From the NCBI GenBank assembly GCA_031216445.1, contig CM062214.1, positions 7,723,501-7,787,500 of the forward strand: a stretch of DNA of 64,000 nt. Direction: 5' to 3'. The translations under genes and the position numbers were made by a program. The first letter of the stretch is position 1, and every line of letters starts with the position of its first letter. The notes beneath the pieces were generated by a model. It saw only the letters and a list, made by a program, of their open reading frames with translations. It was not told the DNA's origin and did no database searches. Positions 12,036 to 20,702 of this stretch are shown piece after piece. The DNA comes from Lateolabrax maculatus. Taxonomy: Eukaryota > Chordata > Actinopteri > Acropomatiformes > Lateolabracidae.

Positions 12036-13300
12036 GCTCTCTCTCTCGCTCTCTCTCTCGCTCTCTCTCTCGCTCTATCTCTCGCTCTATCTCTATCTCA
12101 GGTTCCTGCTCCACCTAGCAGAAAAAACAGACGGGATCATTGTAACCAACGACAACCTGAGGGACTTTGTGGACACCTCGGACACGTGGCGCAGGATCAT
12201 TCAAAAGAGGTTATTGTGTGTTATGTATACACTGCCTAGTCAGCCATTCGCTCATATATTCCATTACCCAACATGATACTGGAAAGTCCACCAAAGCCTG
12301 CCAGCTAGATGACACATGTTAAGGGTGTAGTTTTGTTTGATTTTAAAATAAAATGATAATCCAGACAAAAGTATTACATTTTATTATACAAAAAAAACTA
12401 TAAAAAGATCTCACATTCCTGAGATCATAGTCAAGTCAAATGACAACTATTTGATTACAGCATTATTTAACATTAAATGTTAATGAGAATTTAATATTGC
12501 TAGGAAAATTACAGCAACACTGTTGCAGCACTGACTAATCTCTGTCTTTCACTTTTATGGATAAATGTGTTTGACAGGGTTCAGTAAACAGATCTTCATG
12601 TTCTTATCAGTTTTATTCAGATGCAGACTTGACTTTGTAGATATGTGGCTCACACACTAGCATTGAGGAAAAAATAAAACATCAAATATCCTAAATATTC
12701 TGTTAAAATGAATGAACATCTTCATCTTGATTAATAATAATAATAATGAAACTTATTTGTATTTGATTGTTTAATTTCAAAGCTTTCTTGGTTTTAAAAA
12801 AAAACTTGATCAAATTAATCTCATACACAGTCTGCACCACCAGGGACAGTATTGATACAGAGAGAAAAGAGAGGTTTTGGTAGTTTTCTCTGAGGATGTG
12901 TCACCCTCTTTTGGTTGTTCACGTCCGACAAACTTAAGCCCCATTCATATAATATATAATTTGCCAGCAATCACTTATCGATGAGATAAATGATTAACAT
13001 ACTTTTTAATATTATGCTGTCACCTTCTTAGCCAGAATTACTGTTGTATTTGTTGTCTAGTCACATTAAAAATGTTGCTTTATGAGATTTATGAGACATT
13101 TTTTTCCGTCTAACTAATAGGTTGCTTCAGTTTACCTTTGTGGAGGACCACTTCATGATCCCTGATGACCCTCTGGGAAAAGACGGACCTCATCTAGACT
13201 TCTTCCTGCGTAAAGACAACAGGTGTGTTTTTCCTGCAGTTGTGTGTAAGGTAACGCCCAAGAGGAAACCTCCATTGCATCCTTTCTCACTCTCTCTCTC

Positions 13301-13382
<82 letters not shown>

Positions 13383-13436
13383 GAGGGCTCCAGTCACTCC
13401 TCCCCTTCTGAGACCCCCAGACTTTCGGCCGTCTTC

Positions 13437-13475
<39 letters not shown>

Positions 13476-13788
13476 GCAGCCAGTTTACGTCCAGGCCCTC
13501 CACTCTGCTCCACGGACCCCCGCCTCCACGCCCCGGCCCCCTCCCTCACTGATGCCCCACCCTACAGCACACTGGCCCCACTCCGGTCCCCCCGACTGGC
13601 ACCCACCCCGCCGCTCCCCATCACCCTCACCCTCACCTCCTCCCCAGCGATCACCGGGGGAGACGTCAGAGCTGAAGAGAAAGCTGTATGACATCTTTCC
13701 CGACCAGAAGCAACGGATCGACCGCATCCTCAGCGACAACCCGTACATGAGAGACCTGAACGCTCTGTCTGGGCTGCTGCTGGGATAA
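3394..13788 (+). CDS. n4bp1: NEDD4-binding protein 1, 5'-truncated by the window edge (nine exons)
   Basis: The spliced exons give 762 residues in one frame with all intron phases agreeing. They align with human N4BP1 (896 residues) from the middle of the protein to its end. Order: a STPVTEL segment and a Ser/Arg-rich linker, a UBA-like helical segment (LVNFFRTMGYQQEVVERV), a long disordered linker, the NYN/PIN-like RNase domain from IIIDGSNVA to about FVEDHFMIPDDPLG, and a C-terminal helical CUE-like module ending in PYMRDLNALSGLLLG. Known of the family: N4BP1 binds ubiquitin chains, inhibits the E3 Itch, degrades mRNA through the NYN domain, restrains NF-kB signalling, and is cleaved by caspase-8 and MALT1. 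The Asp of IIIDGSNVA matches the catalytic Asp of the human enzyme. The KH-like N-terminus is missing only because the window starts inside the gene. Fish-specific features are a poly-Ser tract, an Arg/Glu-rich insert, and poly-Gln with a Pro-rich tail. KHNYN and ZC3H12 relatives share the NYN fold but not the flanking match. Confidence 0.95.
3909..4272 (+). other. n4bp1: n4bp1 intron
   Basis: A 364-bp AT-rich intron with a GTAAAG donor and a CCCTCAG acceptor. It interrupts an arginine codon in the UBA-like segment. I see nothing else in it. Confidence 0.85.
4273..4633 (+). CDS. n4bp1: n4bp1 exon: UBA-like segment, poly-Ser tract, linker
   Basis: The first base completes an Arg codon, giving FFR-TMGYQQEVVERVVKET, the conserved ubiquitin-binding-like helix pair. 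A perfect (TCC)n-type tract at about 4437-4476 then encodes roughly a dozen serines. The exon ends in phase 0 at STQQ before the donor gtacac. The trinucleotide tract is the likeliest place for length variation between alleles. Confidence 0.92.
4634..5298 (+). other. n4bp1: n4bp1 intron
   Basis: A 665-bp AT-rich intron. The donor is GTACAC and the acceptor TAATTTCAG. No embedded feature was recognised. Confidence 0.8.
5299..5631 (+). CDS. n4bp1: n4bp1 exon: linker with SIM-like and protease-site-like motifs
   Basis: This phase 0-0 exon encodes 111 residues. Near its start is YEVITIDDDDDVIPT, a hydrophobic core followed by five Asp, as in SUMO-interacting motifs. Further on are two tandem segments, DYLARGGAG and DYLSRGGTQ, resembling the FVSR-G site where human N4BP1 is cut by MALT1. 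I placed the donor at 5632 (gtaggt) because it is the only nearby GT that keeps phase with the next exon. The rest is low-complexity linker without a recognised fold. Confidence 0.88.
5632..6455 (+). other. n4bp1: n4bp1 intron
   Basis: An 824-bp AT-rich intron ending in a CCTCCTCAG acceptor. No repeat or RNA gene was recognised. Confidence 0.8.
6456..6691 (+). CDS. n4bp1: n4bp1 exon: start of the NYN RNase domain
   Basis: A Pro-rich lead (SAQPITRPSASPYQ) gives way to LARFHQSLRTPYTLKL, then ELRHIIIDGSNVAMA. The IIIDGSNVA strand carries the first catalytic acidic residue of the NYN/PIN fold; its human counterpart is the Asp mutated to make N4BP1 RNase-dead. The exon ends with two bases (GC) that make Ala with the next exon, giving AMA-HGL (human AIT-HGL). 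The donor is gtgagt. Confidence 0.93.
7939..8176. mobile_element. MITE-like element with about 21-bp terminal inverted repeats (copy 1)
   Basis: The left end (ttgtacaactatctttgtg..) and the reverse complement of the right end (ttgtacagctatacttgta..) match at most positions, giving imperfect terminal inverted repeats. The 238-bp body has no ORF and contains a TTAGGG-like stretch near 8106-8134. GT microsatellite lies on both sides (7922-7937 and from about 8179). A near-identical second copy lies at 38501-38723, so this is a dispersed, non-autonomous element. I cannot assign a superfamily. Confidence 0.65.
9282..9309 (+). repeat. Exact 28-bp copy of the n4bp1 exon boundary at 13116-13143
   Basis: Five intronic bases (AATAG) plus 23 exonic bases of the exon at 13121 occur here unchanged, in the same orientation, about 3.8 kb upstream. 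Similarity stops sharply on both sides, and the pyrimidine tract and branch region of the real exon are not copied. The frame LLQFTFV continues open to 9563 but then bears no likeness to N4BP1, so this is not a functional duplicate exon on present evidence. Confidence 0.85.
10671..10801 (+). CDS. n4bp1: n4bp1 exon: NYN core (HGLHRFFSCRGIALAVE)
   Basis: The first base completes Ala, then HGLHRFFSCRGIALAVEAFW and REITVFVPQWRQKRD follow, nearly identical to the human NYN core. The ITVFVPQWR strand is typical of the ZC3H12/N4BP1 branch of NYN nucleases. The acceptor is CTCTCCAG and the donor gtaaac. One base (G) is left for the next codon. Confidence 0.94.
10802..11287 (+). other. n4bp1: n4bp1 intron
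   Basis: A 486-bp AT-rich intron with an ATTACAG acceptor. Nothing else was seen. Confidence 0.8.
11288..11384 (+). CDS. n4bp1: n4bp1 exon: NYN domain, middle
   Basis: Encodes EQHFLNQLEDLRLLSFTPSREVCGQRISSHDDR, matching the human segment with the conserved SHDDRF acidic pair. The donor is gtacac, which runs straight into a (CA)n array, so the 5' splice site is the first unit of a microsatellite. Confidence 0.94.
11387..11463. repeat. (CA)n array at an n4bp1 donor
   Basis: About 38 CA units starting two bases into the intron after the exon at 11288-11384. Confidence 0.95.
11952..12100. repeat. Interrupted (CT)n array as n4bp1 acceptor tract
   Basis: CT repeats broken by CTCG and CTAT units, running into the CAG at 12099-12101. 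Confidence 0.95.
12102..12209 (+). CDS. n4bp1: n4bp1 exon: NYN domain (IIVTNDNLRDF)
   Basis: Encodes FLLHLAEKTDGIIVTNDNLRDFVDTSDTWRRIIQK, in which TNDN carries a conserved acidic residue of the NYN active site. The exon is 108 bases, phase 2 to 2. The donor as placed is gttatt, which lacks the purine and AG of a good 5' splice site. It is forced by the required junction, KR-LLQFTFV, which matches human KR-LLQYTFV. Confidence 0.92.
12210..13120 (+). other. n4bp1: n4bp1 intron
   Basis: A 911-bp AT-rich intron with a short TAA repeat near 12731-12746 and a branch-like CTAAC just before the TAATAG acceptor. Nothing else was recognised. Confidence 0.75.
13121..13222 (+). CDS. n4bp1: n4bp1 exon: end of the NYN domain
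   Basis: Encodes LLQFTFVEDHFMIPDDPLGKDGPHLDFFLRKDN, matching human LLQYTFVGDIFMVPDDPLG. The exon is 102 bases, phase 2 to 2, with donor gtgtgt. Its first 23 bases and the acceptor are duplicated in an upstream intron at 9282-9309. Confidence 0.94.
13223..13382 (+). other. n4bp1: n4bp1 160-bp intron made largely of a CT microsatellite
   Basis: About 100 of the 160 bases are (CT)n, running directly into the CAG acceptor. A GT donor and an uninterrupted frame on both sides (RKDN-R-RAPVTPP) support removal of the segment. If retained, it would read through as Leu/Ser repeats. Confidence 0.85.
13281..13380. repeat. (CT)n array as n4bp1 last-intron acceptor tract
   Basis: A nearly pure CT array of about 100 bases filling most of a 160-bp intron. 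Confidence 0.95.
13383..13788 (+). CDS. n4bp1: n4bp1 last exon: poly-Gln, Pro-rich tail, C-terminal CUE-like module
   Basis: After RAPVTPPLLRPPDFRPSS comes a run of 12 Gln encoded by pure CAG (13438-13473) and a Pro/His/Arg-rich stretch. The conserved terminus follows: SELKRKLYDIFPDQKQRIDRIL and NPYMRDLNALSGLLLG, then TAA at 13786-13788. The terminus matches the human C-terminal ubiquitin/NEDD8-binding (CoCUN-type) module. Pure CAG makes this tract prone to length change. Confidence 0.94.
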
Positions 13789-15590
13789 ATAATTGGCACA
13801 GCAATGAGAATCAGCAGACACACACCGTATATACGCACACACATGCAAGAATATACGTATATGTGTCAACATAAAAATTATTTATTTTACCTTTTTCTTC
13901 CAGTGTGGAGGACATGAAGAGTTTGTTTTAAATATTTTCCATAAAGACTGATCATCAAACTAGCTGCTATTGGCATAAAGTATTTTTGAATGATTTTTTT
14001 TCCCCCTCTCTCCTCCTTTTGCTCTCAGTTTGATTAAGGTGAACAACACTGGTGTTTACAGAAGCAAAATGTTAACAAATGCCGCATTCATCAAGCAGCA
14101 AAGTCTATATTGATCAGATGGTAATAAATCATTGCAAATGATTGATAGTCTAGAGGTTCCTTATACGTGGGACCAACACTGGGAGAAAAAATGTTGTGGA
14201 CCAAGAACAGTGAACTGGTCACATGTGACCGTGGCTCCAGCTCAGCACACTATGGGTTCCTTCTTTAAACCTTTGTTTACCACCAGACTGTAACATCTCT
14301 CTGAATATACAAGCTCTGAGCTTTTACTGGATACAGTTCGGGACATTGACAGGTTTTGCATGTTTTTATTTTTCAACACATTACTGTATAACAGTGAGTT
14401 ATACACTTGTTTTGTTCTTGGAGAGCGTTCACCTTCGGGAAGCACCCGGTTATTGAACTCAATGTCAGTGAGCAGTTTTAGCAGTTTTGGGTCATTTAAC
14501 ATCAAATGGGAGTGCTGAGTTACTACAGATTTTCTTTCCATTTCCTTGACAGAGTACTTTGAGGAGGCATGATGTTTGGATAGTAGATTCAACTTCAATT
14601 TCAGTTTTTTAAAATGTTTCAGTCAGAAATCTTGTTTTTCGGATCGTTTATATTGATAATACATTACTTTATAATTGTGTTGTTTTGGCAGAAATTGGCT
14701 CAATAATCAAAAGGAAAGGAAGAGTTTCATCTCTAAGACATAACCCCAGCCCCGATGCCCTGTGTTGCTTCTCACTACTGCTTGTTTTATAAATGCTCTC
14801 TGAAAAGCTGTGGAAGAACTCGGCTGCTGAAACCGAATTTGCTGCTCTGATAATCTGTGATTGAGACGAGGATTTGAAATTTGGTTGAACGTGTTTAGTC
14901 GTTCCATTAGACACACTGTTAAACAGTGTTTTCAGGAGGATGCAGTCACGAGTTCTCCATCAGCATCCTGTTCCGAGATGTCATCTGCCTCGGTCTTTAG
15001 GCAATACATATGTCAGTCCATCTGGCTTTGGATGGAAACACTACAAGAGTTTGGATTTATCCTTTTGTTGATTTGAGTTAAATGACCCACTTAGATTTGA
15101 AAGTGCACACCATACGTTTGCTCACCAGAAAAAACCTTGCAAAGATGACAAATTTAGTTAAGTTACATTTGTAATTAGTGTTTCATAGATACATTTAATG
15201 CACTGAAGTGAGTAAAACAAGGTTTCATTGGTGAATCTTCAGAAAGCTTATAGTGTTTTTTTTACCCTCATAAACCCAGAGAATGTGGGCCGCAGCTTGC
15301 ATATTTGATGTGCATCTGAGTTTTGTAATATACTTCTATATATATATTTCCTTGTAATAAAAGAATATCTGCACAAAAACTTTACAAGGTGTCAAAAAAT
15401 AAGTTTTGTTCGTACTCGCTCTGTTGTTGTTGTCAGGATTACTGAAGGATTTTATTTCTCTTTTGTTGTATTATAATTATTCTGTGTATATCGATTTCTT
15501 TTTGTAAATATAAGCGTTTTTGGCTACGGTGCACATATGGTTTTATGTATGTGGAAAAATAAAAAATAAATGCGGCAGTCCCCATAAAAT
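13789..15590 (+). other. n4bp1: n4bp1 3'UTR (inferred)
   Basis: AT-rich, non-coding DNA after the stop. Candidate poly(A) signals AATAAA lie at 15357-15362, 15558-15563 and 15565-15570. The last pair is followed by a T-rich stretch, so the transcript probably ends near 15.59 kb, giving a 3'UTR of about 1.8 kb. Several ATTTA-like motifs are present. No ORF here looks real. Confidence 0.55.
15558..15570 (+). terminator. n4bp1: Candidate n4bp1 poly(A) signals (two overlapping AATAAA)
   Basis: Two AATAAA hexamers lie seven bases apart, with T-rich sequence downstream (TTTATGT before, ATATTTCTGG and TTGTTC after). An earlier AATAAA at 15357-15362 is an alternative. Chosen by position and motif only. 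Confidence 0.5.
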
Positions 15591-15716
15591 ATTTCTGGCA
15601 TTGCTGTACATTGCTTACTGTTTGTTCACCTGTTCCTCTCGTCTATGAATGATTGTTTCTTTAATTAATTTTTCAGAGGCAACATTACTGTGAGGGCCTA
15701 AGTTTAGCATCATCCG

Positions 15717-16146
15717 TTTAAAGAAAAGTTGAAGACATTTTGGTAAATGTTCTCATTCGCTTTCTTTCCAAGAGTTAAATGAGAATATTGATACCACCCT
15801 CATGTCTGAACAGTGAAATATGAAGCAGCTGGTTGGCTTAGCTGTACAGGGAGTTACTGCTCCTGGCTGAGAAATGGTGAAACCACAAGGTGTCACTTTT
15901 ACTCACTTACGAAATGATAATCGGTGAGCTATACAGATGCTGGTAGTTGGATTTTATTACTTTAGGATAGAGCCAGGCTAATAGTTTCCCCTTGTTTCCA
16001 GTGTTTATGCTAAGTTATGCAAACAGCTAACGGCTTCATATTTACCGTGCAGACATGAGACTGGTATCAATCATCCTCTGTTCCTATAAGTCTGGGCAAG
16101 AAAGCAATTAAGTGCATTTCCCAAAATTTCGAACTATTCCTTTAAA
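15717..16146. mobile_element. Foldback (MITE-like) element with inverted arms of about 90-100 bp
   Basis: The left end starts tttaaagaaaagttgaag and continues through an ATTTTGG..AAATG and CTTTCTT..CAAGAGTT series to GATACCACCCTCATGTCTG. The reverse complement of the right end starts tttaaaggaatagttcga and runs through the same series to GATACCAGTCTCATGTCTG. The arms therefore pair over roughly 90-100 bp around a 230-bp core without coding capacity. A related single arm occurs at about 22798-22860. From memory this motif is very common in teleost genomes; family name not known to me. Confidence 0.65.
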
Positions 16147-16224
16147 TGTGTTAATAGTGGTTACAAGTTAGTTACATTCTATAAGAAAGTGTATTCATGA
16201 AAAATACTACATTTTGTTGTACAT

Positions 16225-16500
16225 TGGCAGTTTTGGAGTCATTTCCAGAACTGACAATTCATCCAACAGTTCCTGAGATATTTTACTCAACACCCCCAAA
16301 CCTCCTGGTGACGCCAGAGGAGAAGTCAGGGGATCAAAGTCAGAGTGCTGCATCGTCCGGGGACCATGACTATCTGTACACAACTTCATGACGATCCATC
16401 CAACAGCTGTTGAGATATTTCAGTCTGGACCAAAGTGGTGGACCAGCCATCCCTCCAGCCATGTCGCCAGGCCAGCATGGCTGCAAAACCAAAGTGCAGC
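16225..16500. repeat. Dispersed repeat, teleost type (copy 1)
   Basis: Contains the series AACAGTTCCTGAGATATTTTAC, AGTCAGGGGATCAAAGTC, GACCATGACTATCTGTAC, CATCCAACAGCTGTTGAG and ATATTTCAGTCTGGACCAAA. A diverged second copy at about 24165-24450 shares GACCATGAATGTCT, AAAACTGTTGAGATATTTCAGTC and a CCTCATGGTGGCACTAGAG head. Two copies in one window with internal order kept show a dispersed family. The overlapping short ORFs are not genes. Confidence 0.5.
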
Positions 16501-17895
16501 TGCCAGATTTCTACTGAAACTTTGAAATCCTGGTTCCTCGCTCGCAGCCTCCAGGTCAGCTGGCCTTACGGTGAGCACAGTGCGCCCGCGTGTTGCCTGC
16601 AGCACTGAGCTTCACAGGGTGGAAAACCCTCAGGAGCTGTCTGATGTTCGTGTGATGGCTTCAGCTTTCACACTGAGAATGTGTCATTATCTACTTGGTT
16701 GGTCTCCCTTGAGTCCCGTGAAGAAACTCCTCTTGAACTCTTGACCTGCAGAAACTCTGCTGATGGTCCACAGTGTCGTCCTACGTGGCATGACTGTAGG
16801 CCTCCTGGGAAAGATAACAGAGTACCGTCTCACATAATACAATTGTGAAATTGTTTATGTGTGTTCAGTGAAACAGCCAAAATCTGTTCACATTTAGGGC
16901 TGTGTCTTTATCAAGAGGAAAGAACTGCCGTGAACATTGATTGGTTCCCTATCTATGTTTTATCCAAAACCAGAAGTCAGGACCCATATTGTTAGTTTTA
17001 TTTTCAACAAGATGTCACACCATCATCACTGTGTAAAATGTGTGACTAAATGATTTCAGTTGTGTGTGCGATGTTAAATACGGTGGATTTAGTTTCTTTT
17101 TTTGCAAATGCACGAGAGAAATAAGGAAATAAGAAACAGAAGTTCCCCGTTGTACTTTTCTCAGATTTTTTTCTAAAAAAATTCTAACGTGTTACAGGTG
17201 CACACCCTGCCCCTACTGCGTTTGCATGATGTGCCGTGGAATCGCCGGAAAAGTCTGGCTTGTCCATGGATGCGTTTCAAGTTAAGGGCATCAAATTTTG
17301 AGTTCAAAAAGCATGAAAATGACAAGAGACAGAACTATTTATATTGGTTCCACATGCCAGTAGGCCTAACTGTTTTACCATGATTTAGTCCCTGTGATGT
17401 GTGCGTCTGTGTTTATGGCAAACTATATTGACTGTATACCCGGTACTTCCTCCTGAACTACACCACTGGAAATGACAACAAAAGTCTCAGTTAATGCACG
17501 TTCACAGGAGCCATAACGGGTTTTACAAGTGTGCATAATGCAAGTGAAAGTCGCCCAGATACAGTTTGCAAGCTGTGTGTGAGGTGAGTGTCTCCTACTG
17601 ACATTATACTGTAGCAGGCCCTATGCTGCGGCACAAGTGTGGTGCACCCGCGACATCAGGAAGTACACATAGACAAACTAATAATAGTGGCATTGTACAG
17701 AAGCCCTCTGATATTATTATAAAGTATTAACATTCTTTTACATGTATTTGACCCTCATTTCCTCACACACTGATTCAGCATCAGATTGAAATCAGCAGTG
17801 GTCATGTGCTTTGATACTACAGCAGGTCTGAGTCACTTCTGCAGATTATTCACTAGGGGTCAGTGTGCATTAAGATGTGGCCACTGGAGTAATTG

Positions 17896-17926
<31 letters not shown>

Positions 17927-20456
17927 TTCTTTTTTTTTTTTTGTCACTTCACTTTACAACTTTTGGCCTTACTAGATAAAACATCTGCTACCACACATTT
18001 GACCAGGCAGAACAGTGCATGGCAGTGGGCAGATAGCAGAGGTTCAACAGAGATAATGGTTCAGTATACAACTTGCCATATTCCACATTTCAAAATAACA
18101 TGACTACACTTTTGACTATATTTAAAAAAAGAAAAAGAAAAAGAAAATCAACATATGAATGGATATTTCAAACTCAAAATTTTCCTTTCTTTTTCCCCTT
18201 TCTTCACAGTTTTGTATATCTTATCATAAAAAGCCATTTATGGCAGTTAACACACACTGACTGTTGTGACCTCTTTAGTGATACCCCTGTATTGCAATTC
18301 AACTATTAATTTACTAGTTATTTAGTACAGTTTAAAATAATTTGGGGAGTAGAAAGAGTTATAGAGTTTTATACTTTTACTTTAACCTCCCTTCGCTTGG
18401 TTAAAAAGAGCAAATATTTATATAAATATTTTATAAATCTATTGGTGTATTAAGCTTTATTTTTAAACTACATTTTCTACAACATTTTGTCACTTTTTAG
18501 GCTCCTTACGGTGATAGTGAACCCATGGGCCTGAGCTGGTTGACAGACATTTAAATCTATAGGTTGGTTTATTGTAATAAAGGCCATATGTTTGTCATTA
18601 AGAAGACTCTGACCTTTCAATTCATCTCCAGATCTACAGGCCACCGTCTTTTTAAGCTTTTACAAGCATTGTTTTTCAATTAAATTTATTACACTGCCAC
18701 ATCTTTGTGAGCAGTGTTTACACAGTGTTAAATTCTATTAAAACGCTCTGTGTGCAATTCATTTCGGTTGTAGTGCGCTAAGAATAGATGATGGTGTTAC
18801 TTCACAAAGCATGTTTTTTTTTGTTTTTACAGTTTTGTATGGTGTAGGAGAAGAGATTATTCTCTTCTGTCTGGCAAGTTTAGACTAAATCTGTTTTTCA
18901 AAGTTTTGAACATGGCCTGTAAAATTGGTTGATATTTGTCCCAAGCCTAAACTTCATGTCACATAAGTAGAATTAAAAAATCCGGTCGCATATGTCTCTT
19001 TTCTCTTTATTTACCTACCCAGTGTTTCACTCAGTTTCCCTCACTAAGACCTTAAAAACCTAAAGATTTTCAATACTAATGTCCTGTTTGGGTTCCTAGA
19101 GACCCTGGGCCCTCTTCACTTACATACTTCATATTTTTTTCTCACCTGGATACTTCCTGACTTTTCCCATTTCCATGAGAATTGCTTATAAAACTGATGA
19201 CGTGTTTAAATTGTCCACTACAGCAAACTTTCATGGGTTAAAGACAATAGATTTTAATATGCTCCATATATGTGATTGGTGGTGACAACACACTGCACAT
19301 TTCTTTGTCTGTGAAACAAACTTTGTTTGCCAACAAAAGTAATATAACATATAAACCATGAAATACTTCCTTGTTTGGGGTAATAACAACGCTTTATGGT
19401 CATTTACGTATTTTTTCACATCCATCGACTGAAGCCCAGTTTGTGGCAAAGGGAAGGGTCAGCACTCCAATACTTTTAACATACTGAGTTTTAATAAGGT
19501 CAGAAGAAAAGAAAAAACATGTGTGACGGAGTCTCTGTGCTTCAATGAGTGAATCAGGAGCAGGAGAAGTTTCTGACAGTCCCCATGGAGGCAGCTTTTA
19601 TTTTTAACTTGGGTCCCAAATGTATCCACGTGCCTCATTTTAACGTTTGTCCCCGGAGAGCAAAGCGTTCGGATCTGACAGCGGAGAGAGGTGGTTGAGG
19701 AACTGCTACTTTTCATTCATTTAGTCCACTCATTCATTGCTGCTTTCATTCACCATTTTCATTGTCCTCCCTCCACATTTAAAAACATGAAACAATCGCA
19801 CATATTTTCACTTATTCGTCCTGACTGAAGCCTTCCTCTGGTCTCGCGGGTGTGTGGGTGTGCCGTGTACAAACTGTGCTCTACTGACATGTCCCTGACT
19901 GTCCTGTTAGGTCTGTTGCACCTGTTAGGGAAGGGCAACCTTCACCTTTCCTTTTCTTTTTTTTTTTTCTTTTTTTTTTCTTTTAACACACATTTATTTT
20001 GATGAACTCTCAGCTCCACCCAACTTCAATCTCAGGTGAAGTCTAATGAGCCAGAATAACTGAAAACCTTTGTTTGATGTTGAAAAACCTTTTGACCAAC
20101 TAGAATTCCCCTTCATGCCACCTTTTATCTAATATCCACATTGCAAAAATACGGCTTTTTTTTTTTTGCTTTAAGTTGTAATAAAGTGAAAGCAAAACAA
20201 TCAGCTGGTAATCAGTCGGCTGTTAAAAGACAGCGGGGTGTCTCTTTTTGAACCGTTTCCATTTTTTAAACTTCATGATAAAACAACATCCTCAAATAAG
20301 CCTGTGGCCTGCTAGGAGGTAAAGGTTGTGTCCATGTGGACAGGACGGATGCCAAAAGGAAATCAATCCAGCCAAACTGGAACCTGATATTGTACTTCCC
20401 GATATCGAATATGGGAGGGTTCTAAGGGGGATGCCCTGTAGGTGCAGGAGATCACA

Positions 20457-20663
20457 TACACACACCCACACACACACACACACACACACAGGCTAAATGC
20501 CTAAATTAGGAGCACACTCCTTTCAGTCACTTCGCCTTCATGCAAATGTGTGTGGTCTGTTTTTCAGGCAGATGAGATTCAACCTAATCCCTGCCAAGCA
20601 GACTTGAACAATCTTATGCATGTTTTTTTTGTTTTGTTTTTTTTTTACCCAGAATAATTGGGC

Positions 20664-20700
<37 letters not shown>
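20457..20700. repeat. Two CA microsatellites 170 bp apart
   Basis: (CA)n arrays at about 20457-20491 and 20666-20700 in intergenic DNA. They generate spurious Cys-Val and Thr-His repeat ORFs on opposite strands. Confidence 0.85.

Positions 20701-20702
<2 letters not shown>

Larger units (their letters stand above)
11385..12101 (+). other. n4bp1: n4bp1 intron bounded by microsatellites at both ends
   Basis: This 717-bp intron begins with about 38 CA units (11387-11463) directly after the donor. It ends with an interrupted CT/CTCG array (about 11952-12100) that serves as polypyrimidine tract up to the CAG. The middle is ordinary AT-rich DNA. Confidence 0.85.

Noticed and set aside
13153..13503. 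116-codon minus-strand ORF with Glu-Arg and Leu repeats
   Set aside because: It is the complement of the CT array and the CAG tract of n4bp1.
16197..16391. Short ORFs of about 60 codons on both strands
   Set aside because: They lie inside a dispersed repeat that has a second copy at 24165-24450.
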